This document shows positions 25,954 to 34,700 of a stretch of 61,532 nt of DNA, piece after piece; positions within the stretch are counted from its first letter, which is position 1, and each line of letters opens with the position of its first letter. The notes beneath the pieces were generated by a model that did no database searches, had not been told where the DNA came from, and saw only the letters and a program-made list of their open reading frames with translations. Position numbers and translations under genes: made by a program. The DNA comes from DATAXP01 sp036272935 (GTDB taxonomy: Bacteria > Planctomycetota > Planctomycetia > Pirellulales > PNKZ01): NCBI GenBank assembly GCA_036272935.1, contig DATAXP010000119.1, positions 1-61,532 on the forward strand, in the 5' to 3' direction.

Positions 25954-26841
25954 GTGTGCCCCTTGTCGTCGTGCGCGGAAACGTCATCACCGCCGATCAC
26001 CAGCCTTAGGTTGGCGCCGGATGGGCAGCCGGCGGTCGAAGCGGTGTCCGTCTTCGGGTTGGACATCGCTCCGTTAACGTTGGACGAAACGCTCGAGCGA
26101 TTGCAATCGCTCGTCGAGGCGGCGACGCCAAGCTACGTTGTCACCGCTAACTTGAATTACGCGATGCTTAGCAGTCGCGATCCACGGCTGGCCGCGATCA
26201 ACGACGAGGCTGCGTTTATCCTCGCCGATGGTATGCCGCTGGTTTGGGCGGCGCGGCTGGCGCGCACGCCGCTGCCCGAGCGCACCACCGGCGCCGATCT
26301 GGTGCCGCGGCTAGCAGTGCTGGCCGCAGAGCGCGGCTACCGGATGTTTCTCGTCGGCGGAGTGCCGCAAGCGACCCAGGCGGCCGCGACGATCTTGCGA
26401 CAGCGTTGCGCCGAGTTGAACCATGAGCTGGACATCGTAGGCATCGAGTGCCCGATGGTCGATGCGCTCTCGCGCGAAGAGACGCAGGCGCTCGTCTCGC
26501 GAATCCAGGCTGCGAAACCGGATATCGTGCTTGTGGCGCTCGGCCAGCCGAAGGGCGAATTATGGATGGCAAGGCATTATCGCAGCTTCGGTACCGCGGT
26601 AAGTTTGCAGATTGGTGCAGGGCTGGATTTCGTGGCAGGGCGTGTGCGACGCGCTCCCCGCTGGATGCAGCGCGGCGGACTCGAGTGGCTTTACCGCCTC
26701 TACGAAGAGCCGAAACGGCTGTGGCGACGGTACTCGGAGAACGCGTTGTTTCTGACGCGCGTCGCGGCGCAGTCGGCGGCACGCTCGATCGAACCACGTT
26801 GGGGCAGCCGGCGACGTCTGGAAACGGAGTCGCTGTATTAG
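25954..26841 (+). CDS. WecG/TagA/CpsF family glycosyltransferase
   Basis: This enzyme of up to 295 residues is of the family that adds N-acetylmannosamine-type sugars to a lipid-linked acceptor (GT26). Conserved landmarks are VVTANLNYAMLSSRD, the catalytic-region ILADGMPLVW, FLVGGVPQATQ, VALGQPKGELWM, and the C-terminal GAGLDFVAGRVRRAPRW followed by basic, membrane-contacting helices. The start is uncertain. GTG 25954 gives about 30 non-conserved residues, whereas an internal GTG giving MSVFGLDIAP would begin exactly where the family does. It probably adds the second sugar after the 28455 transferase. Confidence 0.88.
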   Translation: MCPLSSCAETSSPPITSLRLAPDGQPAVEAVSVFGLDIAPLTLDETLERLQSLVEAATPSYVVTANLNYAMLSSRDPRLAAINDEAAFILADGMPLVWAARLARTPLPERTTGADLVPRLAVLAAERGYRMFLVGGVPQATQAAATILRQRCAELNHELDIVGIECPMVDALSREETQALVSRIQAAKPDIVLVALGQPKGELWMARHYRSFGTAVSLQIGAGLDFVAGRVRRAPRWMQRGGLEWLYRLYEEPKRLWRRYSENALFLTRVAAQSAARSIEPRWGSRRRLETESLY

Positions 26842-27024
26842 CCCGCCGCGGTTCGATCTGCTCGTGATGCGCAATTTCGTCGGCCTGCAAAGCGTTGCGG
26901 CATCACGATGCCTGTGTTTATTGTCGGTAGCGGGGCAGCGATGATGAACACCTGGGCGAAGTCGGCGACCGCTCGAACCGACAGGCAATCGGACTGGAAC
27001 GCGGCGCGAACGACCGGAGCCGTG

Positions 27025-28041
27025 ATGCTGGAAACCGGCTCCATGGCCGAAGAAGTCACGTTCATTTGCTGCATCGAGTCGGGCGGGCTCGAAGAGATGA
27101 CCGTGCGCATGGCCGCTAGCCTGCGCAGGTTCGGCGGGCGATTTGCCCACGCGCCGATCATCGCCGTGCAGCCGCGGCGCGGCGTCGGTGTCACGCCGCG
27201 AACACGGCAACAACTCGACGAATACGACGTCGCGCTGGTGCGCGACGTTGCCGCAAACGTCTATCCCTGGAATCAGTTCTTCAACAAGCCCGCGGCGATG
27301 CAGGTCGGCAACCGCTTGGCCAAAACGCCGACGGTCTGTTGGATTGATTCCGACATTCTCGTGCTTGCCGAGCCGCAACTGCTGTCGCTCGACGACGAGG
27401 AAGACTTTGTCGCCTGTCCTTCCGACAACTGCGGTTCGACAACCGGTCCTGGCGATCGCAATGAAGCCTATTGGAAGCTGGTCATCGAGCTGGCTGGGCT
27501 GAAGCTGGACGATTATCCCTGGCTGGTGAACTGCCAAGGCAACCGGGTGCGCACCTACTTCAACTCGGGGCTGTTCGTCTATCGCCGCGACTCCGCGTTC
27601 ATGCAGCATTACCCGGCAGCGTGTGAGCGGCTGCTGATGTCGGGTTACAAGTCGCCGATCACCGGCCTGTTCTTCACCGACCAGGTGATGCTCGGTGCCT
27701 CGGCGATTGCCGCCGGTTTGCGGATGCGCGCATTACCGATGGAATACAACTACCCAGTCGGCTCGCAAACCGAGGAGCCGTATTCGTCGGCACGCATGGC
27801 CCGTACGGTGATTATGCATTACCACGCGGCGTTGTTCCCGGAGTACTGGCCGACGATGCTCGAGCAACTGCGGCAGGATCGGCCGGAGGTCTACGAATGG
27901 CTGGCCCCCTGGGGACCGATTTCGGGGCAGACCCATTGGCCGGCGCGAATCGTGCGCAAGGTGCTCAAAGAGTATCGCCGGCGCAAGTGCGAGCGGTTCG
28001 CGCAGCGATGCGAAGCGCTCGAGCCCAGCGCAGCGCCTTGA
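27025..28041 (+). CDS. Putative GT-A type glycosyltransferase (GT8-like), not clearly classified
   Basis: The protein has about 338 residues from ATG 27025, chosen for GGAG at 27016-27019; an in-frame start at 26908 is less likely. It looks like a nucleotide-diphospho-sugar transferase. WIDSDILVL provides a DxD motif, FNSGLFVYRRDS is typical of GT8-like enzymes, and a His in VIMHYHAALFP could bind metal or sugar near the C-terminus. It is soluble, with a basic tail that may bind membrane. It follows the WecG-like gene and probably belongs to the same transcript. Confidence 0.7.
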   Translation: MLETGSMAEEVTFICCIESGGLEEMTVRMAASLRRFGGRFAHAPIIAVQPRRGVGVTPRTRQQLDEYDVALVRDVAANVYPWNQFFNKPAAMQVGNRLAKTPTVCWIDSDILVLAEPQLLSLDDEEDFVACPSDNCGSTTGPGDRNEAYWKLVIELAGLKLDDYPWLVNCQGNRVRTYFNSGLFVYRRDSAFMQHYPAACERLLMSGYKSPITGLFFTDQVMLGASAIAAGLRMRALPMEYNYPVGSQTEEPYSSARMARTVIMHYHAALFPEYWPTMLEQLRQDRPEVYEWLAPWGPISGQTHWPARIVRKVLKEYRRRKCERFAQRCEALEPSAAP

Positions 28042-28454
28042 GCGAGATCCGGCTCGCCATCCCTGTATTTCTATTCTTAATGCTGCGCGCTTTCGCTCGA
28101 TGAGCCCGGTGCGGCGCCGCGTATCAGATTGAGAAACATCGCGCGTGCAGCGAATCAAAATGGTGCATCTCGCGGTGCACCGCGGGGCACTCCTGAACGA
28201 GGCAAACTTTCGCGTCACATTCCTAATCTTTCGCGCACGTCGACAGCGCACTGGCATCGGTTGCGCCAAGTGCCGTGACACAAGGCGCTAACGTCCTGCC
28301 GGTCGTTCGTTGGCGTAGGGCTTGATCGAGCCGCCGACGCAAGTTGGGCATCGTCGCCAAATCGGGCTAACGTGGCGTTAAGCGTATTGGCATAACGGTT
28401 GCTACCGTCGGCGATGCGTTTGCCGGGGGACGGAGGAACGGACGGAGAGTGTTC
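28042..28454 (+). other. Promoter region of the initiating sugar transferase
   Basis: These 413 bases hold no gene I can support. They contain the perfect 14-bp palindrome CGCGGTGCACCGCG (28171-28184), a TGACACAAGGCG motif (28276-28287) that recurs with one change at 34701-34712 before the NRPS-like gene, and the strong -24/-12 site at 28388-28403. Confidence 0.6.
28388..28403 (+). promoter_or_regulatory. Sigma-54 (-24/-12) promoter for the initiating sugar transferase
   Basis: TGGCAT, five bases (AACGG), then TTGCT matches the consensus at nine of ten positions with exact GG-N10-GC spacing. Transcription would start near 28414, about 41 bases before ATG 28455. This is the best match in the window. 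Confidence 0.68.
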
Positions 28455-29174
28455 ATGAGTAATTCGATTGCTACGTTGGATCGTGTGGTGTCCTTGTCCG
28501 AACAAGGCTTCGGGGACAGTTTCGAAACCGTTGACGGTTTCGACAGCGTCGGCGCCGAGGCGTCGGCAACCTGGTACGAGATGCAGAAGCGGGCGATTGA
28601 CATCGTGGCGGCGTCGATCGCGGTGGTACTGCTTTCTCCGCTGTTCCTGGTTGTCGCCCTGCTGATCAAGCTCACCAGTCGCGGCCCTGTGCTGTTCGTG
28701 CAAACGCGCGTCGGGCGCGGCGGCCGCGAGTTTCGCTGCTTCAAATTCCGTTCGATGGTCGCCAATGCCGAGGCGTTGCAACGGCAACTCGCCGCGATGA
28801 ACCACCATGCCGACGAGCGGACATTCAAGATCCGCCGCGACCCCCGAATCACGCGTATTGGCGAAGTGCTGCGCAAGACGAGCATCGACGAAATGCCGCA
28901 ATTGTTCAACGTGCTGCGCGGTGACATGAGCCTGGTGGGACCGCGGCCGCCATTGCCGCGCGAGGTGGCGAAATATGAACCGTACGAATTTCGCCGCCTG
29001 GCCGTCCAGCCGGGGTTGACTTGCTTTTGGCAGGTCAGCGGCCGTGGCGACATTCCGTTCCCACGGCAGGTGGAGATGGACATCTCGTATATCGAACAGC
29101 GCAGCTTGTTGCTCGATTTGAAGCTGCTACTGTTGACCATCCCTGCGGTGGTGTTGGGTAAAGGGGCCTATTAG
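28455..29174 (+). CDS. Undecaprenyl-phosphate sugar-phosphate transferase (initiating enzyme)
   Basis: The 239-residue monotopic membrane enzyme transfers a sugar-1-phosphate to undecaprenyl phosphate and starts the repeat unit. It has the minimal catalytic form: a re-entrant helix (RAIDIVAASIAVVLLSPLF), FKFRSM, FKIRRDPRITRIGEVLRKTS, DEMPQLFNVLRGDMSLVGPR and QPGLTCFWQVSGR. The multi-helix N-terminus of WbaP/WcaJ is absent and is replaced by about 40 polar residues. ATG 28455 has GGAG at 28444-28447. It has its own sigma-54-type promoter, so it may be the control point of the pathway. Confidence 0.94.
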   Translation: MSNSIATLDRVVSLSEQGFGDSFETVDGFDSVGAEASATWYEMQKRAIDIVAASIAVVLLSPLFLVVALLIKLTSRGPVLFVQTRVGRGGREFRCFKFRSMVANAEALQRQLAAMNHHADERTFKIRRDPRITRIGEVLRKTSIDEMPQLFNVLRGDMSLVGPRPPLPREVAKYEPYEFRRLAVQPGLTCFWQVSGRGDIPFPRQVEMDISYIEQRSLLLDLKLLLLTIPAVVLGKGAY

Positions 29175-29182
29175 CGCGTTCT

Positions 29183-29202
29183 GCAAGGCGGTGTAGCCTT
29201 GC
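29183..29202 (+). terminator. Possible terminator hairpin
   Basis: GCAAGGC and GCCTTGC form a perfect 7-bp stem with a 6-base loop, nine bases after the transferase stop codon. No T-run follows, so this is only a candidate. Confidence 0.35.
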
Positions 29203-29339
29203 TAGCCCGAAGCGCCAGCCAGGGAGCATGCTGTAGCTGCTTCGTGCTCGCTTGCGCGGCGGGCCGGCGATTCGCACGAGAAGGCGCCATGTAAGGCGCG
29301 GTAGTTCCGTTCGCGCCGCCGAAAGATCGTAGGATTTTC

Positions 29340-32300
29340 ATGGACCGGCTGTCATGCGGCTACGGCATTTGCCGTGTGATCGGTGCTTCGCTCGCGAGCA
29401 TGGCGCGAGCAGTCGCGGCGATCGCATCGAAGCCTGACCGTGCCGGCACAACGCGTCGTCACGCCGGGGCGCGGCGTGCATCGCGGTACGTTCAAAGGCA
29501 CCTGCCTGTTTTCTATTCGATTCCGGCGTTCGAGCGGCTCGAACCGCGCGTGGTTCTTTCGGCTAGCCCGTCGATCGGCGTGAATCTCGACGGGATTTCC
29601 GCTTCGAGCCCCGAATGGGTCTTCAACGACGCCTTTCTCGAATCGTCGGATTGGGTGTCGCAGGCTTACGACACCGTCACTGGCAACGAAGACTGGGCCG
29701 GCGGCCCCACGCTGAGTGTCAACGCCAACGATTGGCCGACACAGTTGACCACCTGGACCGACCCGACGACCGGCGACCTGATGCAGCAACGCGCGGGCAC
29801 GCTGATGTTCCGCGACATCAATGGCAACTATCCGGCGGGCATCTACACCGTTCAGTGGCAAGGCTCGGGAACATTGGATTTCGGCTTCGACGCCCAGTTG
29901 ATCAGTCAATGGACCGGCAGCAACGGCACGAACTACGCCGAACTGCAAGTCACGCCGACCAGTGCCGGCATTTACTTGGAGATTGCCGCGACGAATCCCG
30001 CGAACCCGATCACCAACATCCATGTGTGGATGCCCGACGCGAGCGGCAACGCGCAGATCGGCCAGGTGTGGGCGCCGGGCGACAACTTCTCGCCGTTCAC
30101 TCCGCAGTTTCTGGCCGAGCTGCAATCGTTCAGCACGTTGCGGTTCATGGACTGGATGGACACCAATGGCACGTCGGTGGTGAATTGGTCCGATGCGCGC
30201 CCGTTGAGCTACGCGCGGCAGAGCGACGGCACGAACGGCATCTCGTACCAGTACATGATCGAGCTGGCCAACGAGCTGAACGACAACATTTGGATCAACA
30301 TTCCGTACGACGCTTCGGACAATTACATCACGCAGTTGGCGACGCTGATCGAAACCGACCTGAATCCAAATCTCAAGGTTTACGTCGAATGGTCGAACGA
30401 GGCGTGGAATCCGCAGTTTCCGACTTATAACTGGATCGAATCGGAACTGTCGCTGCCGGCCAACGCAGGCCTGGACTTCAACCAGTTCGAGGCAGGCGTA
30501 ATCTCGCACGATTTCAGCCTGTTCTGTCAGGTGTTTGTCGGGCAGACGAACCGCCTGGAGCGCGTCGTCGCCGGCGACGTCGATGACAGCCTTGGGCTCA
30601 GCGAATTGCTCAAGAACTTGAACGGCCAGTACGACGTGGTTGCCGATTCGGCGTATGTCGGATTGACGTCGGCGCAGCTGGCGGGATTCAGCGCCTCGAC
30701 CACCGGCGACACCGTGCTGAACGACGGGTTGTTGAATCTGTCGACGGTGATTGCGAATCTCGCGGCCAACGAAGTCGTGGTGCAGAGCTACGCTACGCAA
30801 TTGGGTCGCGCCATCCCGTTCGTGGCATATGAGGGGGGCGAGGATTTCTCGGCCGACGGCCAGACGGTCTCGTACCAACAGGCGTTGTACGACGCCCAGG
30901 TCAATCCGCGCATCTACGACCTCTACGAACAGTTGATCACCGAGTTCGGCGCGCTGGGCGGCAGCTTGTTCATGCACTACTCGAACATTTCGAGCAACAG
31001 CAAGTACGGCTCGTACGGGGCACTGCAATATCTCGGCGAACCGGTGAGCCAGGCGCCCAAGTACGAGGCATTGTTGGCAGCGGCCAGCGGCAACTGGGCT
31101 GCGACGACCAGCGCCCCGCCAACGCCCACCATCGTTTCCGCATTGACGATCTCCAACAACGTAGTCGATCTCACGTGGTCGACCCTGCTGGGGGCCGAAG
31201 CCGGCTTCTACATCTACGGCTCGACCGACGGAGTGCATTACACGCAGATGGCCGTCGTGCCGCAAAACACGCTCACCTATACGCTCACCGGTCTGCAACT
31301 TTCGACGACATATACGTTCTACATCCAAGCATTCAACGGCTATGCCGCCTCCGTGGCTTCGGCGACCGCCACGGCGACTACCGGTTCGGCGGCAGGACTG
31401 ACGGGCATCGATCTCTCGTCGGGCTTCGCCAATGCCGCCAGCCTGATGACGCTCAATGGCACGGCCGCTTTGAACAGTTCGACCCTCGAGCTGACGGACG
31501 ATCAGCCTTACGAAGCGGCCAGCGCCTTCACGACCAATCTGGTGAGCGTCGCCACGTTCACCACGTCGTTCAGTTTCCTTTTGGCCTATCCCGCAGCCGA
31601 CGGCTTCACCTTCTGCATCCAGTGCATGGGACCAACCGCGCTGGGAGGGGTCGGCGGGGCACTGGGATACGGGGCAGATAACTTTAGCGGCGGCAACCCC
31701 GCGATCACCGGCAGCGTGGCCATCAAGTTCGACATGGCGAACAACGCCGGCGAAGGGGGCGATTCGACCGGCATGTACCTCAATGGCGCCGAGCCGACGG
31801 TGCTCAATTCCATCGATCTCACCAACACCGGCATCAACCTGCACAGCTCCGACGTGTTCAACGTCACGATGACCTACGATGGCGCCACGCTCGCCGTCAC
31901 CATCACCGACACAGTCACTCTGGCCAGTGCCACCGAAAAGTACACCGTCAGCATCGGCCCGTCGGCCTACGTTGGCTTTACTGCCGGCACCGGCAGCATG
32001 TCGGCCTTCCAAGAGATACTCAACTGGAAATTTACCTCGGGCGCAGTCCCCTCCGCGCCGAGCAATCTGGCCGCCACGGTCAACGCCGGACCGCAGGTCA
32101 TGCTCTCCTGGAACGACAACTCAGCGAACGAGACCGGGTTCCAGATCCAGCGTGCGACGAGCCTCAACGGAACCTATTCGCAGGTCGGTTCGGTCGGCGC
32201 AAACGTCACTACCTGGACCGACACCAACGCAACGCTTAACAACCAGTACTACTACCGCGTCGTCGCGGTCAACGCCTACGGCACTTCGTCCTCGAACACC

Positions 32301-34085
32301 TTGCTAGTCACGGCGTCGTACGCCTCGACCATTTCCAGTCTCGGGCCGACCATCAACTACGCGCCGGGAGCCGCGGCAACGGTCGTGGCGAGCGCCGCAA
32401 GCATGACGATCGGCAGCAACGGGCCGGCCAATTCAAAGCTCACGGTGTCGATCAGCTCGGCCGGCTCGGCCGACACGGCAACGGTTGTCGCCGGAAATGG
32501 CGTTACGGTCTCCGGCAACACGGTGAGCTACAACGGCACGGCCATTGGCACGTTCACCGGTGGCACGGGATCGACGCCACTCGTGGTGCAGTTCAACAGC
32601 GCTGCGACAACGGCTGGCATCCAGGCCGTGGTCGACGACGTGGCGTACTACAACACCAATCCCGCGATGTCGATTTACGACCGCACGATTTCCTTCACGC
32701 TCACCGACGGCAAAGGCGTGTCGTCGGCGATGGTCGGCAAGACGATCCACGTTGCCATCGTCCCCCCCTCGATTACCAATCTCGGCTCGACCGCGACGTA
32801 CTACACCGGCGGCTCGGCGACGATCGCGGCTGGCTCGGCCACGGTCACAGCCGGCAGCAGCGGGCTGGCAAGCTCGAAGCTCACGGTGACGATCGGCTCG
32901 GCCGGCAGTGCCGACATCGTGACGGTGGTTGCTGGCAACGGCGTGACGGTTTCCGGCAGCTCGGTGAGCTACAACGGCACCGTGATCGGCACGTTCACGG
33001 CCGGCGCGGGCTCGTCGCCACTCGTCGTGCAGTTCAACATCGCCGCGACCACTGCCGGCGTGCAGGCTGTCGTCGACCAGGTGGGCTTCTACAATACTAA
33101 CGCCGCGATGTCGGTCTACGACCGCACGGTCAGCTTCACACTGACCGACAACCGAAGCGTCGCGTCGACGACGGCGACGAAGACCATCCACGTCGTCTCG
33201 CTGCCGCCGGCGATCGCCAATCTTGGCTCGACCGTCACCTACATGGCCGGCAGCGCCGCGACGATCGTTGCCCCCGCCGCCACGGTGACCGCCGGAAGCA
33301 ACGGACTGGCCGGCTCGACGCTCACGGTTACTGTCGCTTCGGCGGGCAGCACCGACGTGGTGACGATCAACGCCGGCAACGGCGTTACTATCTCGGGCAC
33401 AACGTTGAGCTACAACGGCACCGCAGTCGCCACCTTCACGGCGGGCTTCGGCTCGAGCCCGTTGGTGGTGCTGTTCAACGCCTCGGCCACCACGGCCGCG
33501 GTGCAGGCGGTCGTCAACGAGGTGGCGTTTTGCAACATCAACCCCGCGATGTCGATCTACGATCGCACGGTGAGCTTCACGTTGACCGATTCCCGAGGCG
33601 TTGCCTCGGCTGCGGTGAGCAAGGCCGTCCACGTTGTCGCGCCGACGCCGGTTCTCGGCAACCTCGCCTCGACGGTCAACTACACACATGCCAGTGGACC
33701 AACTGCGGTGGCTAGCTCCGTCACAGTCAGCGGCGGCAGCAACGGCCTGGCAAACTCCAAGCTCGTCGTAGGGCTGGTGGGCCTCAGCGGCAGCGCCGAT
33801 CTGGTGACGATCCTTGCCGGCAACGGCATCACGATCTCCGGCAGCTCGCTGCTGTACAACGGCGTGGTGATCGGCAACTTCTCGGCCGGCTCGGGTTCGA
33901 CGCCGTTGGTCGTGCAGTTCAACGCCTCGGCCACGAACGCCGCGGTACAGGCCGTGGCCAACGACGTTGCGTACTACAACACGAACCCGTTGATGTCGAT
34001 TTTCGACCGCACAATCAGCTTCACCTTGACCGACAACACGGGCAAATCGTCGACCCTCGTTAGCGAGACGATTCATGTGCTGTGA
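29340..34085 (+). CDS. Giant surface protein: glycosidase-like head, lectin, FN3 and four adhesin repeats
   Basis: The protein has 1581 residues. The N-terminus has no ordinary signal peptide but carries AFERLEPRVVLSA (64-76), an LEPR-XLL-type tag found on planctomycete surface proteins. Residues 75-595 are paralogous to the secreted protein at 9386-10999, with EWSNE (Glu354) and AYEGG (Glu498) as putative catalytic glutamates. Then come an FN3 domain (about 600-690), a legume-lectin-like domain (about 693-910, DGFTFCIQ and VAIKFDM), a second FN3 (about 912-1000), and four repeats of 147 residues (about 996-1581). It probably binds and processes the EPS at the cell surface. It follows the initiating transferase, with a weak -24/-12-like match at 29261-29275. 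Confidence 0.85.
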   Translation: MDRLSCGYGICRVIGASLASMARAVAAIASKPDRAGTTRRHAGARRASRYVQRHLPVFYSIPAFERLEPRVVLSASPSIGVNLDGISASSPEWVFNDAFLESSDWVSQAYDTVTGNEDWAGGPTLSVNANDWPTQLTTWTDPTTGDLMQQRAGTLMFRDINGNYPAGIYTVQWQGSGTLDFGFDAQLISQWTGSNGTNYAELQVTPTSAGIYLEIAATNPANPITNIHVWMPDASGNAQIGQVWAPGDNFSPFTPQFLAELQSFSTLRFMDWMDTNGTSVVNWSDARPLSYARQSDGTNGISYQYMIELANELNDNIWINIPYDASDNYITQLATLIETDLNPNLKVYVEWSNEAWNPQFPTYNWIESELSLPANAGLDFNQFEAGVISHDFSLFCQVFVGQTNRLERVVAGDVDDSLGLSELLKNLNGQYDVVADSAYVGLTSAQLAGFSASTTGDTVLNDGLLNLSTVIANLAANEVVVQSYATQLGRAIPFVAYEGGEDFSADGQTVSYQQALYDAQVNPRIYDLYEQLITEFGALGGSLFMHYSNISSNSKYGSYGALQYLGEPVSQAPKYEALLAAASGNWAATTSAPPTPTIVSALTISNNVVDLTWSTLLGAEAGFYIYGSTDGVHYTQMAVVPQNTLTYTLTGLQLSTTYTFYIQAFNGYAASVASATATATTGSAAGLTGIDLSSGFANAASLMTLNGTAALNSSTLELTDDQPYEAASAFTTNLVSVATFTTSFSFLLAYPAADGFTFCIQCMGPTALGGVGGALGYGADNFSGGNPAITGSVAIKFDMANNAGEGGDSTGMYLNGAEPTVLNSIDLTNTGINLHSSDVFNVTMTYDGATLAVTITDTVTLASATEKYTVSIGPSAYVGFTAGTGSMSAFQEILNWKFTSGAVPSAPSNLAATVNAGPQVMLSWNDNSANETGFQIQRATSLNGTYSQVGSVGANVTTWTDTNATLNNQYYYRVVAVNAYGTSSSNTLLVTASYASTISSLGPTINYAPGAAATVVASAASMTIGSNGPANSKLTVSISSAGSADTATVVAGNGVTVSGNTVSYNGTAIGTFTGGTGSTPLVVQFNSAATTAGIQAVVDDVAYYNTNPAMSIYDRTISFTLTDGKGVSSAMVGKTIHVAIVPPSITNLGSTATYYTGGSATIAAGSATVTAGSSGLASSKLTVTIGSAGSADIVTVVAGNGVTVSGSSVSYNGTVIGTFTAGAGSSPLVVQFNIAATTAGVQAVVDQVGFYNTNAAMSVYDRTVSFTLTDNRSVASTTATKTIHVVSLPPAIANLGSTVTYMAGSAATIVAPAATVTAGSNGLAGSTLTVTVASAGSTDVVTINAGNGVTISGTTLSYNGTAVATFTAGFGSSPLVVLFNASATTAAVQAVVNEVAFCNINPAMSIYDRTVSFTLTDSRGVASAAVSKAVHVVAPTPVLGNLASTVNYTHASGPTAVASSVTVSGGSNGLANSKLVVGLVGLSGSADLVTILAGNGITISGSSLLYNGVVIGNFSAGSGSTPLVVQFNASATNAAVQAVANDVAYYNTNPLMSIFDRTISFTLTDNTGKSSTLVSETIHVL
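32325..32765 (+). repeat. Adhesin tandem repeat 1 of 4 (441 bp)
   Basis: First unit of a 147-residue cadherin/adhesin-like repeat. Key pieces are NSKLTVSI, VSYNGTAIGTFTGG, PLVVQFN, VAYYNTNPAMSIYDRT and ISFTLTD. The units start at an exact spacing of 441 bases, so none has an insertion or deletion relative to the others. Confidence 0.8.
32766..33206 (+). repeat. Adhesin tandem repeat 2 of 4 (441 bp)
   Basis: Second unit, beginning SITNLGSTATYYTGG. It shares VSYNGTVIGTFTAG and PLVVQFN with unit 1. DNA identity is visibly high around 32965-33000. Confidence 0.8.
33207..33647 (+). repeat. Adhesin tandem repeat 3 of 4 (441 bp)
   Basis: Third unit, beginning AIANLGSTVTYMAGS. It has LSYNGTAVATFTAG and PLVVLFN. 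A Cys replaces a Tyr in VAFCNINPAMSIYDRT. Confidence 0.8.
33648..34082 (+). repeat. Adhesin tandem repeat 4 of 4
   Basis: Fourth and most diverged unit, beginning VLGNLASTVNYTHAS and ending at the C-terminus of the protein. No sorting signal (PEP-CTERM, LPXTG-like or beta-barrel) follows the last repeat. Confidence 0.8.
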
Positions 34086-34112
34086 CGATTGCGCAACTTC
34101 TCAGCCTGCGAC

Positions 34113-34553
34113 TCAGCGGCCCGGCGTGCGCACTTGAGCTGGTGCGGCCATCCGTATTCCGCGGAAATACGGGCCCTGGGTCATAAAGGCCGAGTGGTGG
34201 CCCGTGCTGCGGATCGTGCGCTGCTGGCCCAGCTCGTCGATCTCTTCGGCTTCGGTCGTCAGTTGCCGCTCGATTTGTTGCAGCTCAACATTCTGGCGAC
34301 GATTGGTCGCCTGCTGAGCGAACGCGGGCCGTGTGATGGTGAAGTAGTTGAGGACCTGCAGGTTGTTCGTGTTCGACGTCATCGCGATGTACGGACTAAC
34401 GGTCGGCTTCTGCGGAGAATACCGGCTGCCTCGACTGCCGAGCTCGAGGGTCGCGTTGCCGTAATTGGCCACTGGTGGCACGGCAACGGCAGACGGCCCA
34501 GTCGCGACGTTGGCCGTCACGACGAGAACGAGCACCCAGAGACGAGCGTTCAC
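34113..34553 (-). CDS. Small secreted protein of planctomycete type
   Basis: This 146-residue protein has a signal peptide (MNARLWVLVLVVTANVATGPS, cleavage likely near AVA). The mature part contains SPYIAMTSNTNNLQVLNYFT followed by a Gln/Glu-rich helix (RQNVELQQIERQLTTEAEEI). I recognise this order (an SPY.N-like motif, an N.Y..TRP strand, then a coiled helix) from small exported planctomycete proteins without known function. It lies on the opposite strand between the adhesin and the NRPS-like gene. Confidence 0.68.
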   Translation of the reverse strand: MNARLWVLVLVVTANVATGPSAVAVPPVANYGNATLELGSRGSRYSPQKPTVSPYIAMTSNTNNLQVLNYFTITRPAFAQQATNRRQNVELQQIERQLTTEAEEIDELGQQRTIRSTGHHSAFMTQGPYFRGIRMAAPAQVRTPGR

Positions 34554-34700
34554 GCGAGAATCTCCGCGGAATATGTCGGAAGCACAACTCGTTACTTCAA
34601 ATGCCTGTATACTTTAAGTATCGGCTTTTCGGTCGGGCAAGGGGTGAAATTACGGCGATTGAGCCCGGGCGGATGTCGCGGCGTGTGCCGGTGGGAATTA

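Noticed and set aside
29352..34076. Very long minus-strand ORFs (886 and 547 codons) opposite the adhesin gene
   Set aside because: They are shadows caused by GC3 bias and repeats. Their translations are rich in Arg, His and Val with no domain, while the plus frame has clear domains and regular repeats.
32325..34082. Regularly spaced repeats as a possible CRISPR-like array
   Set aside because: The 441-base units are coding, diverged and in frame within one protein.
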